Assembly: GCF_012934885.1 (NCBI RefSeq)
Contig: NZ_CP051480.1
Location: 186,001-250,000, forward strand
Origin: Mycoplasma phocoeninasale
Lineage (GTDB): Bacteria; Bacillota_I; Bacilli_A; Mycoplasmatales; Metamycoplasmataceae
Reading direction: 5' to 3'
Length of the DNA: 64,000 nucleotides
The notes beneath the pieces are model-generated. The model was given only the letters and a program-made list of their open reading frames with translations. It searched no databases and was not told where the DNA came from. Shown one piece after another: positions 23,806-33,146 of the stretch (position 1 is its first letter; every line of letters starts with the position of its first letter). A program made the translations under genes and the position numbers.

Positions 23806-24754
23806 CGTATATTTCTGTTATTGATGTATTTTTGATATTTGCTTCAATCACTTCACCTAAAAATTTTGCCATTGATAATTCACGTAATTTTGAAAAATGC
23901 AATAGGTTAGAATGATCAATTGAATTAGTAATAATTACCTCATCAATAATTTCACTATTTTCAAACATTTCAAAACCACGAGAAAATAGTCCGTGTGTTG
24001 CAGCTATAACAATCTTTTTTGCTCCCTGTTCTTTTAGAACTCTGGCAGCGTTTAAAATTGTTCCACCAGTGTCAATGATGTCATCATAAATTATAACATT
24101 CTTATTTTTTACATTTCCTAGAACACCCATAATTTCTGAGACGTTAGGTGCGGTTCTTCTTTTATCAATAATAGCAATTTGATCCTCATTATTTAATAGT
24201 TCTGATAGTTGACGCGCTCTAACGGCACCACCATGGTCTGGTGAAACTATAACAAATTTTTCTTTTCTCTTTCTCAGTTCATTTGAAAAAATAAATCTTC
24301 CTCTTAAATCATCAACTGGAATATTGAAAAACCCTTGAATTGAAGGATTATGTAAATCAATAGTAATAACCTTATCAACTCCCGACACTTCAAGCAGATC
24401 TGCAACTAATTTTGCGGTAATTGGTTGCCTTCCTGATGATTTTCTATCTTGACGTGAATAGCCGTAGTAAGTTAATACACAAATAATTCTTTTAGCACTA
24501 GCTCTTTTTAATGAATCAATAAAGATCAGTAGATTCATCATATTTTCATTCACAGGTTTTGATGTATTACATACAACAAAAACAGTTTTATTTCTAACGG
24601 TTGTATTTGAATATAGTAGACATTCTCCGTCAGAGAAAATAGTTTTTTGAACCGGAATAATTTCCCGCTTTAGAACCTTACCAATTTCATCGGTTAATTC
24701 TTTTGAATTTTCCATCCCAAAAATAAGTACATTGTCGTTTTCGTTCTTTTTCAT
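23789..24754 (-). CDS. prs: Ribose-phosphate pyrophosphokinase
   Basis: 321 residues, no TGA needed. It makes PRPP from ribose 5-phosphate and ATP for nucleotide salvage. Visible motifs: FSDGECLLYSN, YGYSRQDRKSSGRQPITAKL, DLHNPSIQGFFNIPVD, SPDHGGAVRAR and the PRPP loop VIIYDDIIDTGGTI. I chose the ATG after AGAGGCAAA; a longer in-frame start at 24832 adds a lysine-rich stretch without a ribosome site. It forms a two-gene operon with rsmG. Confidence 0.95.
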   Translation of the reverse strand: MKKNENDNVLIFGMENSKELTDEIGKVLKREIIPVQKTIFSDGECLLYSNTTVRNKTVFVVCNTSKPVNENMMNLLIFIDSLKRASAKRIICVLTYYGYSRQDRKSSGRQPITAKLVADLLEVSGVDKVITIDLHNPSIQGFFNIPVDDLRGRFIFSNELRKRKEKFVIVSPDHGGAVRARQLSELLNNEDQIAIIDKRRTAPNVSEIMGVLGNVKNKNVIIYDDIIDTGGTILNAARVLKEQGAKKIVIAATHGLFSRGFEMFENSEIIDEVIITNSIDHSNLLHFSKLRELSMAKFLGEVIEANIKNTSITEIYDAYSR

Positions 24755-25077
24755 TTTGCCTCTTTTTTTGTTAAAATTTTGCGATTTCTTGTAATTAAAT
24801 ATACTATAAAGTTTACTATAAAATAAGATCATTTAAGTAACAATAATAATTTATTGCAATAAAAATATGATGGTAATTATTTTTTAATAATATCTTAACT
24901 ATTTCACTAAAAATAAAATCAAAAATTAATAGTGGAATCTTAACATTATTAACAATATTTTTTAAATTTGATATCTAATTTTAAGTTATTTTAATTAATT
25001 ATTTTCTAAAAGTAAAAGAGAGATTATAAGAATTGATAAATTTAAAAAGAGAGAATTTATGTAAGAAGGTAAATAAA
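24755..25077. other. Divergent promoter region, prs and membrane-protein family gene
   Basis: AT-rich spacer that must hold promoters for prs (minus) and the plus-strand membrane protein gene. I see no gene or structured RNA. Confidence 0.5.
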
Positions 25078-25605
25078 ATGACAAGCAGCAAAAAAACTGA
25101 CATTATTTCAGGAATATTAATTAGTCTAGGAATAATGCTCTTTGCTTTAATTGCAATATTCCAAATTAGAAGTATTGCTTATGATCTTGCAAGAAAATTT
25201 CCACAAGGACAAAATATATTTATTATTAACGCTCTAATAGTTCCAATAATATCAGCAATCTTAATTAGCTTAGGTACACTACTACAACTAAAAAAAGAAA
25301 CGAAATTTCAAAAATCAAAGCCAATTAACATTTTTCTTTTAGTTATAATGATTTTACTAATACTAGCTTGGATTTCCCCATACGTTGTTGTAAATTCAGG
25401 TGCTTTTAATACATCATATACTGACGCAGGAAATGAAAATCAAATATTAGGAAAAATGAAAGATAGTAGTCGAATTTTAGTTAATGAATTTATAGCAACT
25501 CATGCTATACTATTCTGCGGAACATTTCTACTAACAGCTTCATTATTTTGAATTCCAATAACTTCATTCAATATTCATAAAATTAGAAAAGCTAAAAATA
25601 TTTAG
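25078..25605 (+). CDS. Four-helix membrane protein, divergent member of a five-copy family
   Basis: 175 residues with one TGA (Trp) near the end. Four hydrophobic segments (about 8-30, 44-67, 81-103 and 137-160) and a basic C-terminal tail KIRKAKNI. The blocks IISGILISLGIMLFALIAIF, ALIVPIISAI and HAILFCGTFLLTASLFWI match the four array copies at 29.2-32.0 kb, but the sequence is clearly more diverged. The start follows AAGAAGGT. No known family recognised. Confidence 0.75.
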
Positions 25606-25611
25606 ATCTAA

Positions 25612-25653
25612 AAAAAATCTCTTCATTAGTTTTTAAAAACAAGAGATTTTTTT
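25612..25653 (+). terminator. Terminator of the family gene
   Basis: AAAATCTCTT pairs with AAGAGATTTT, followed by a T-run. Confidence 0.8.
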
Positions 25654-26473
25654 GTATAAATTACTTAATTTAAGATTGTCCTAATTGCAATATTAACTTC
25701 TCAAATTATAATTTAAAATGACAAATAATAGGTAAGTGGTAGATCTTTAAAAACTATGCTAAGGACATACCTTCTCTCAACTTAACTTTAAAATTTGTTA
25801 CGAGAATAGAAATGACAATATTGATGTTAAAAAATAACAGCTTTGCTTTTGAATAATAATTAGTGTTGCATAGTTAACTTTGCTTACTAATAGCAATTCC
25901 TTGTTAAAATATTGATCAATTTTTAGACAATATAATTGGTAAAAATAGTTTATTTATATATTTTGTATTTTTATAGTTCAATTATTTCAACACTTTAATT
26001 AAATATAGATAATATTTTTGGCATTAAAAGCGATGCTATAATCTAAAAAATCCAAATTCGCTACATAAACTACACTAACTGAGATGATTCTAATAATTTT
26101 TGTTTTATCTAAATTTTATCTAAGTTATCACCTCCTGATAGCAATAATTCATAAGAGAGTTTGCCATCTTCAAAAAGACTTGTCCGGAAATAGCATGTCA
26201 ATAACAAATAACCCCAACATATAATTATTTAAATCACTACATTTAGAAATATTTTCATATAAATTTAGCACTACCTTAATATTCAAACCTTAATATCATT
26301 AGTCATCTCAAAAACAATTAGATCTAAAAATATTTCTTAACCAAACTTTACTAATGCCTATTGGCTGATGTTTTAAATTATTTGCGCTAAAATCTTAATC
26401 ATAAAAATTAACTAAATTTCTAAGGCATATAAAAAAAGCTATTAAAATAGTGGATTATTGCTCATAAAATTGC
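25654..26473. other. Long spacer with gene debris
   Basis: About 800 bases without an intact gene. The minus strand carries short open pieces interrupted by stops and frame changes (see the remnant at 26109-26330). The rest shows only AT-rich sequence. Confidence 0.5.
26109..26330 (-). pseudogene. C-terminal remnant of an unknown gene
   Basis: On the minus strand one frame reads VLNLYENISKCSDLNNYML and then GLFVIDMLF, and a second frame continues FRTSLFEDGKLSYELLLSGG before a TAG. The two pieces join smoothly if one frameshift is allowed. The composition (charged and hydrophobic mixed, no low complexity) looks like decayed coding sequence. I do not recognise the parent protein. Confidence 0.3.
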
Positions 26474-26512
26474 ATTAAAAAAATGGCAGTAGTGATTATT
26501 GTGCCATTTTCT
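26474..26512 (-). terminator. Terminator of lipoprotein copy 1
   Basis: AAAATGGCA/TGCCATTTT stem with a T-run on the minus strand. An equivalent sits at 27716-27752 behind the second copy. Confidence 0.8.
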
Positions 26513-26535
26513 TACTTACTAAATTATTTTTGTTC

Positions 26536-27495
26536 CTATCTTTTATGTTTAAAAATAAAACTAAGAAGTTCATGGGAATTTCGATATTTTCACATGAAAA
26601 ACTTTGAATTTTCTTCATAACTTGACAGAAAAATATTTTTTTCAACATTAATTTTTTGATATCTTTCCTTACTAATGTAGTCTTTGAAGTTTTCTTGAGT
26701 TATTTGCGGATTTTTAACTTCAAGAAAATGAAAATTAAGATTAACTTTATATGCATATGTACTTCGCAGCGCTTGAGATGGAGATAGATATAATGGTTGA
26801 AGATCAAGATTTTGAACAATTGAGATTTTATTGTCATATAATCCAACTTCGCTTTTAGATGTATTGGGTTTAATGATTCTTTCATAATCAAATGATAGTT
26901 GCGGTTGAATAACTAAAACATAATTCTTATTTTTATCTAGTTTAATTTTTTTAGAAAGTTCAGGCAATTGTTCTCGCTTGTAGTTTGTTAAATATTCCAT
27001 TATTGGCATAAAATGTTTTATGAAGTCACGCTCAGAACGCTTTGGCTCTCTTAACATTCGTTCAAAAATATCTTCACCATTGTTGATGAAATAAAATAGT
27101 ACATCTGTATTATTAGTGTCATTAATGGGGTCGAATAAAAGACTTGACATAGGATACTCATCATGTGTGATTGATGTATTAGGAAGAGGATAAAATACTT
27201 CAGGTTTTGTGCGACCCTCAATATTGAAATCTGATGGGAGGTCGACTTTTTTAAAATTGGCATCTTCATTTTGTAGCGCTATTCCATTATCAGCATCATC
27301 TTTATAAGTTACGTGTTTCGCTAATCGCAAGTCAAACAGTGTGTTTATTTTTAGTGTGTGATTTAATATTTTTTGATACTCATTTTCAAGTTCTCTTTCC
27401 ATTCTCTTTCTGGAATTTGCTGTTGTGCAAGAAATAACTATCATTGGTGAAATAATTGCAGCAGTAATTAATGAATATTGTAGAAATTTTTTCAT
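26536..27495 (-). CDS. Surface lipoprotein, tandem copy 1
   Basis: 319 residues, one TGA (Trp) near the C-terminus. The signal peptide has a lipobox ending VISC, lipid cysteine at position 23. The mature protein is hydrophilic and largely beta/alpha mixed, with no motif I know. It is nearly identical to the gene at 27776-28735. Differences are scattered substitutions (for example PLPNTSITHDEYP against PLPDNPITHDYYP) plus a few in the last third. Each copy has its own promoter region and terminator, so they are independent units rather than an operon. Confidence 0.82.
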
Positions 27496-27715
27496 AACTT
27501 TTATCCGATCTTTGTATATATTTTTAAGTAATTTAGCTTACTAGCTAAGAGAAGCATTTGTGTTAGTTTGCATTGTATGCTTTCTTCTAACTATAATTAT
27601 ATAATTTATTACTCTTAAAATAAAGGGGGAAATAATTCCTTATGATAAATATCTTTTTATTTTCATTAAATTGAATATTAAGAAAATATTATCATAATTA
27701 AATATTGAAAATTTA

Positions 27716-27752
27716 TAAAAAAATGGCAATATTGATTATTGTGCCATTTTCT
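27716..27752 (-). terminator. Terminator of lipoprotein copy 2
   Basis: Same AAAATGGCA/TGCCATTTT hairpin and T-run as behind copy 1, with a slightly different loop. Confidence 0.8.
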
Positions 27753-27775
27753 TACTTACTAAATTATTTTTGTTC

Positions 27776-28735
27776 TTATCTTTTATGTTTAAAAATAAAA
27801 CTAAGAAGTTCATGGGAATTTCGATATTCTCACATGAAAAATTTTGAATTTTCTTCATAACTTGACAGAAAAATACTTTTTTCAACATTAATTTTTTGAT
27901 GTCTTTCTTTGCTAATGTAGTCTTTGAAGTTATCTTTAGTTATTTGTGGATTTTTAACTTCAAGAAAATGAAAATTAAGATTAACTTTATACGCATATGT
28001 ACTTTGCAGCGCTTGAGATGGAGATAGATATAATGGTTGAAGATCAAGATTTTGAACAATTGAGATTTTATTGTCAAATAATCCAACTTCGCTTTTAGAT
28101 GTATTTGGTTTAATGATTCCTTCATAATCAAATGATAGTTGCGGTTGAATAACTAAAACATAATTTTTGCTTTTATCTAGTTTAATTTTTTTAGAAAGTT
28201 CAGGCAATTGTTCTCGTTTGTACTTTGTAAAATATTTCATTATTGGCATAAAATGTTTTATGAAGTCACGCTCAGAGCGCCTTGGCTCTCTTAGCATTCG
28301 TTTAAAAATATCTTCACCATTGTTGATGAAATAAAATAGCACATCTGTATTATTAGTGTCATTAATGGGGTTGTGTAAAAGACTTGACATAGGATAATAA
28401 TCATGTGTAATTGGGTTATCAGGAAGAGGGTAAAACACTACAGGTTTTGTGCGACCCTCAATACTAAAATCTGATGGGAGGTCGACTTTTTTAAAATTGG
28501 CATCTTCATTTTGTAGCGCTATTCCATTATCAGCATCATCTTTATAAGTTACGTGTTTCGCTAATCGCAAGTCAAACAGTGTGTTTATTTTTAGTGTGTG
28601 ATTTAATATTTTTTGATACTCATTTTCAAGTTCTCTTTCCATTCTTTTTTTAGAATTTGCCGTTGTACAAGAAATAACTATCATTGGTGAAATAATTGCA
28701 GCAGTAATTAGTGAATATTGTAAAAATTTTTTCAT
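27776..28735 (-). CDS. Surface lipoprotein, tandem copy 2
   Basis: 319 residues, same architecture and length as copy 1, with lipobox cysteine at 23 and one TGA read as Trp. Substitutions cluster around residues 100-125 and 160-180. The N-terminal 95 residues are almost unchanged between the copies. The function is unknown; paralogous lipoprotein pairs in mycoplasmas usually diversify the exposed surface. Confidence 0.82.
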
Positions 28736-28864
28736 AGCTTTTATCCCATCTTTGTATATATTTTTAAGTAATTTAGCTTACTAGCTAAAAGAAGCATTTG
28801 TGTTAGTTTGCATTGTATGCTTTCTTCTAACTATAATTATATAATTTATTACTCTTAAAATAAG

Positions 28865-29247
28865 GTTAATAGCTAGTTTTAATCAGTAAGAGATGGAATA
28901 TTTGACTAATATTTGAAATCCTATAGATATTTTTTCTTACTTTCAATTTTTATTTCTAAGAACTATGACTAAGCTCCAGATCTACTTAATTACAAAATTT
29001 TGGTTTTATGAAACTTAATAAACATATAGAGCACTTTGGTTATTAGTGCTTTTTTAAAATAATTTAAAACGTTTTTAGTGTAAAAATTGCTAATTTTGTC
29101 CCTATATAAAAGGTAGAATTTAATTGTGAATTTTAATTAAAATAAATAAATATAAAACTAATGCGAGGATTACTATAAGCAATAAAAATAAGAAAATCAA
29201 GTTTGGTCCAACTTATTGAAAATCATCATTGGTTTGGGGGGAAAGAA
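28865..29247. other. Spacer before the membrane-protein array
   Basis: AT-rich, no intact gene seen. It carries the promoter for the first array gene. The GGGGGGAAAG ribosome site just before 29248 decides that start over an in-frame ATG at 29203. Confidence 0.5.
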
Positions 29248-29787
29248 ATGAACAAAACTTATAAGATAACTAATATTGTTTCGGGGATTTTGATTGCAAT
29301 TGGATTAGCTCTTTTTGCTTTGATTGCCATATTTTTAGTTGAGAGTTATGCTAGAGATTTTGTTGACAATCGCATTCATCAAGAACGATCAACTTATATC
29401 TTTTATGTCTTAATAGTTCCAACTCTTTCGGCCATCGCAATTAACACAGGAATATTTTTACTACTCAAGCAACAAGAAAAGTTAAAGAATTCAAAAGTGG
29501 CAAGTGTAATTGCGTTAGTTGTAATGATTTTCTCGATTTTGATTATTTCTTGGTTTTATGTTATTTCGCTTATTGGTGTATCAATATCTAATTATACGTT
29601 TACTTATAATGATAAACTTGTCAAAAACGTAATTATGAAAAGAGATATTATTAATGTTTCATTATTTATAGAACATCATACAATAGTATTCTGCGGAACG
29701 TTTGTCAATGTTACTTCAATCTTTTGAATAGCAGCAACCTCAACAAATATTTACAAAATTAAACAAGCTAAAAACGGTCTAAAATAA
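29248..29787 (+). CDS. Four-helix membrane protein, array copy 1
   Basis: 179 residues with one TGA (Trp). Begins MNKTYKITNIVSGILIAIG. Helices at about 8-32, 45-68, 82-110 and 142-168, with a basic tail ending KQAKNGLK. The stretch between helices 3 and 4 (about 110-140) differs strongly from the other copies; the rest is nearly constant. This copy has no TGA in helix 3 (tgg instead), unlike the other three. Family unknown. Confidence 0.78.
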
Positions 29788-29791
29788 AACT

Positions 29792-29826
29792 AATCTCTGC
29801 TAATATCACAGGCAGAGATTTTTATT
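29792..29826 (+). terminator. Array terminator 1
   Basis: 9-bp stem AATCTCTGC/GCAGAGATT followed by TTTATT. Confidence 0.85.
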
Positions 29827-30002
29827 GATGTTGAAAAATACAAAATATGAAAGCAATTAATAAACAACAAAATTCCACTAAATTTAACGATATTTTCTGT
29901 CATTTTCTTAAATTATGCAAGTCAAAACAATGAAAAAATTTTTTGCCAAATTATAATTTGATTATATACATTAAATTATCTAAGATCTAAGGGGGATTAA
30001 AA

Positions 30003-30542
30003 ATGGAAAAGACTTATAAGAGGAACAAGATTGTTTCAGGGATTTTGATTGCAATTGGATTAGCTCTTTTTGCTTTGATAGCCATATTTTTAGTTGAGAG
30101 TTATGCTAGAGATTTTATTAGCTACCGTCTTAGTAGTGAGCGATCAACTTATATCTTTTATGCCTTAATAGTTCCGACTCTTTCGGCCATCGCAATTAAC
30201 ACAGGAATATTTTTACTACTCAAGCAACAAGAAAAGTTAAAGAATTCAAAAGTGGCAAGTGTAATTGCGTTAGTTGTAATGATTTGCTCAATTTTGATTA
30301 TTTCTTGATTTTATGTTACTTCACTTATTGTGGCATCAGTGTATGATTACCACCCACTTAAAAATGCTATAATCGACCCAAATGAAGTACATAAGGAAAC
30401 TAAAATTCAATTATCATGATTCATATATAACCATGCGATAATATTTTGCGGAACATTTGTCAATGTCACTTCAATCTTTTGAATAGCAGCAACCTCAGCA
30501 AATATTTACAGAATTAAACAAGCTAAAAACAGTCTAAAATAA
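30003..30542 (+). CDS. Four-helix membrane protein, array copy 2
   Basis: 179 residues with three TGA codons as Trp. Begins MEKTYKRNKIVSGILIAIG after GGGGGAT. Same four-helix plan as its neighbours. The loop after helix 3 reads VYDYHPLKNAIIDPNEVHK, which is partly shared with copy 3. The C-terminal block FCGTFVNVTSIFWIAATSA is invariant in the array. No function can be read from the sequence. Confidence 0.78.
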
Positions 30543-30546
30543 AACT

Positions 30547-30581
30547 AATCTCTGCTAATATCACAGGCAGAGATTTTTATT
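30547..30581 (+). terminator. Array terminator 2
   Basis: Same AATCTCTGC/GCAGAGATT hairpin with T-tail as terminator 1. Confidence 0.85.
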
Positions 30582-30745
30582 GATGTTGATAAATTTAAAA
30601 TACGAAAGCAATTATAATAAACAACAAATTTGCCTAAATTTAACGATATTTTCTGTCATTTTCTTAAATTATGCTAGTCAAAACAATGAAAAAATTTTTT
30701 GCCAAATTATAATTAGATTATATAAGATCTCAAGGGGGATTAAAA

Positions 30746-31282
30746 ATGGAAAAGACTTATAAGAGGAGCAAGATTGTTTCAGGGATTTTGATTGCAATTG
30801 GATTAGCTCTTTTTGCTTTGATAGCCATATTTTTAGTTGAGAGTTATGCTAGAGATTTTATTAGCTACCGTCTTAGTAGTGAGCGATCAACTTATATCTT
30901 TTATGCCTTAATAGTTCCGAATCTTTCAGCCATCGCAATTAACACAGGAATATTTTTACTACTCAAACAACAAGAAAAGCTAAAGAATTCAAAAGTGGCA
31001 AGTGTAATTGCGTTAGTTGTAATGATTTGCTCAATTTTGATTATTTCTTGATTTTATATTAGTTCACTTATTGTAGCGTCAGCATATGATTACCTCCCAC
31101 TTAAAAATAAAATAATCAACCCAAATGAAGTACATAAGGAAACTGAAATTCAATTATCAGGATTCATATATAACCATGCGATAATATTTTGCGGAACATT
31201 TGTCAATGTCACTTCAATCTTTTGAATAGCAGCAACCTCAGCAAATATTCATAGAATTAAACAAACTAAAAACAATCTATAA
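30746..31282 (+). CDS. Four-helix membrane protein, array copy 3
   Basis: 178 residues, two TGA (Trp) codons. Differs from copy 2 mainly in the loop after helix 3 (AYDYLPLKNKIINPNEVHK) and by a slightly earlier stop (KNNL). It is preceded by AAGGGGGATTAAAA, the same leader as copies 2 and 4. Confidence 0.78.
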
Positions 31283-31289
31283 TAAAACA

Positions 31290-31324
31290 AATCTCTGCTA
31301 ATATCACAGGCAGAGATTTTTATT
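31290..31324 (+). terminator. Array terminator 3
   Basis: Same 9-bp stem and T-tail as the other array terminators. Confidence 0.85.
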
Positions 31325-31488
31325 GATGTTGAAAAATCTAAAATATGAAAGCAATTATAATAAACAACAAATTTGCCTAAATTTAACGATATTTTCTGTC
31401 ATTTTCTTAAATTATGCTAGTCAAAACAATGAAAAAATTTTTTGCCAAATTATAATTATATTATATAAGATCTCAAGGGGGATTAAAA

Positions 31489-32028
31489 ATGGAAAAGACT
31501 TATAAGAGGAGCAAGATTGTTTCAGGGATTTTGATTGCAATTGGATTAGCTCTTTTTGCTTTGATAGCCATATTTTTAGTTGAGAGTTATGCTAAAGATT
31601 TTATTAGCTACCGTCTTAGTAGTGAGCGATCAACTTATATCTTTTATGCCTTAATAGTTCCGACTCTTTCAGCCATCGCAATTAACACAGGAATATTTTT
31701 ACTACTCAAACAACAAGAAAAGCTAAAGAATTCAAAAGTGGCAAGTGTAATTGCGTTAGTTGTAATGATTTGCTCAATTTTGATTATTTCTTGATTTTAT
31801 GTTAATTCACTTATTGTAGCATCAGTGTATAATTACTACCCATTTAAAAATGATATAATTAATCCAAATGGAATGCACGAAAAAACCGGGCCTTTAACTT
31901 CAGCATTCATATATAACCATGCGATAATATTTTGCGGAACATTTGTCAATGTCACTTCAATCTTTTGAATAGCAGCAACCTCAGCAAATATTCATAGAAT
32001 TAAACAAGCTAAAAACAAGCTAAAATAA
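31489..32028 (+). CDS. Four-helix membrane protein, array copy 4
   Basis: 179 residues, two TGA (Trp) codons. The loop after helix 3 is the most different of copies 2-4 (VYNYYPFKNDIINPNGMHEK then TGPLTSAF). Helices and C-terminus are kept, including FCGTFVNVTSIFW. Last member of the array; downstream sequence changes to the toxin-antitoxin remnant. Confidence 0.78.
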
Positions 32029-32032
32029 AACT

Positions 32033-32067
32033 AATCTCTGCTAATAGCACAGGCAGAGATTTTTATT
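32033..32067 (+). terminator. Array terminator 4
   Basis: Same hairpin with one loop change, then TTTTTATTT. Confidence 0.85.
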
Positions 32068-32187
32068 TGCACCCTTATTTCTAGAATACAAAAAAATATT
32101 AAAAAGGCAGAATTTCAGCAAATTTAGCAGTATTTTTCCATTATTATTTTAAGTAACATGCGATCTTGTATGATACAAAAATTTTAG

Positions 32188-32595
32188 ATTATACTATCAT
32201 CGGTATACAATACCGTATTAGCAGGATATATGCCAGATTATACTTGTTTAGTTACATCACTTTTTAGGCACACAGAATCTTATTTGCATCAAATTTTAGA
32301 TGATTGATTAAAAAATAGCACAAGTACACCAAACGGAAAAAATAAATTTAATTACTTTCTTCTAAATCAAACTACAAATTTATATGAATATAATGATAAA
32401 AATGCCAATTTAATAACTTCGATACAAAAGAAATATCTAAATGAGTTGTATAGTAGATACAATAAATTAAGACACCCATTTTCTCACTGGTCGGAAAATT
32501 CGGTTGATGCACATGTTATAGTAGATATAAAATAGGCTCGTAATTTAATTTTAGATGGTTTAAAGTTTATAAACGAATATTATTTAATTTTTTAA
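32188..32595 (+). pseudogene. RnlA-like toxin, C-terminal remnant with internal TAG
   Basis: An open stretch reads YNTVLAGYMPDYTCLVTSLF, then RHTESYLHQIL, and later YLNELYSRYNKLRHPFSHW. The last part contains R-x4-H (RHPFSH), the HEPN ribonuclease motif found in RnlA/LsoA toxins. A TAG at 32533-32535 interrupts the frame, which otherwise runs 19 more codons to a TAA at 32593. The N-terminal two thirds of a normal RnlA (about 350 residues) are missing; upstream is only array sequence. The antitoxin gene follows 43 bases downstream. Called a pseudogene; a truncated product from an internal ATG (GYMPDY) cannot be excluded. Confidence 0.6.
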
Positions 32596-32638
32596 ATGAT
32601 TTTTAGAAAAGTAATTAAAAGAAAATGAGGAAAATCTA

Positions 32639-32986
32639 ATGAAACTATATTTAATAAATAGTTTAAAAAAACAAGAATTTGATGTCATAATAACACTATT
32701 AGATTATAAAACTCAAATATCTAAATACTTAAAAGCCATTAGAGTATCATCTAGTGGAATTAATAAGTTATTAATAGATACCGTATTATGTTCGGGAATG
32801 AATGAATATCGTTTTATCGAGGTAACTTTAAATGAGGATGGGACCATTAATTTAAAGAATTATAAATATGTTAAAGTTAGCGATGATATGTTAAAAATCG
32901 CAAATAAAATTGTAAAGTGTAGGCTCTTGTTTTTGAAAAATTCTATATTATCGAAGTCACAGATTAAAAAAATTGCTCAAAGCTAA
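32639..32986 (+). CDS. rnlB: RnlB-family antitoxin
   Basis: 115 residues, intact, GAGGAAA ribosome site. The pattern I-x-K-x-L-x-A-I, GINKLLIDTVLCSGMNEYRF and a C-terminal LKNSILSKSQIKKI corresponds to the RnlB antitoxin family: an 'iD.lL.nG...nRF' core and an 'S.Ls..q' tail. RnlB blocks the RNase RnlA, which acts against phage such as T4 in E. coli. It sits directly behind the RnlA-like remnant, which supports the call. If the toxin is dead the antitoxin may be a leftover or may protect against a related toxin elsewhere. Confidence 0.62.
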   Translation: MKLYLINSLKKQEFDVIITLLDYKTQISKYLKAIRVSSSGINKLLIDTVLCSGMNEYRFIEVTLNEDGTINLKNYKYVKVSDDMLKIANKIVKCRLLFLKNSILSKSQIKKIAQS

Positions 32987-33146
32987 CGTATATAACATGT
33001 AAATAACAGATAGAAAAGTTACAAACAATTAAAAATGCCTTTATCTCTTGTGGCAAATTGTTAATTAAAAAATATCTTTAGTATGGATAAATTAAAAACA
33101 TAACCTTGCGATTATGTTCTATATTTATATATTCTAGGATTTATTA

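Larger units (their letters stand above)
26481..28864 (-). repeat. Tandem duplication of a lipoprotein unit, spacing 1240 bp
   Basis: Copy 1 covers about 26481-27624 and copy 2 about 27721-28864. Each includes promoter, 5' leader, gene and terminator. Both leaders keep the inverted repeat TTAGCTAGTAAGCTAA (one substitution in copy 2) and an AGAAGCAT...ATGCTTTCT hairpin, although they are non-coding. The unit was therefore duplicated recently and as a whole. Confidence 0.85.
29203..32067 (+). repeat. Four-copy tandem array of a membrane-protein gene
   Basis: Gene starts at 29248, 30003, 30746 and 31489: spacings 755, 743 and 743 bases. Each unit contains ribosome site, gene, an identical-looking terminator (AATCTCTGC...GCAGAGATT) and about 180 bases of conserved spacer. 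Variation concentrates in the loop between helices 3 and 4. Confidence 0.88.

Noticed and set aside
29203..32067. Regular repeats considered as a CRISPR array
   Set aside because: The period is about 743 bp, the units are whole genes with terminators, and no short identical repeats with unique spacers or cas genes are present.
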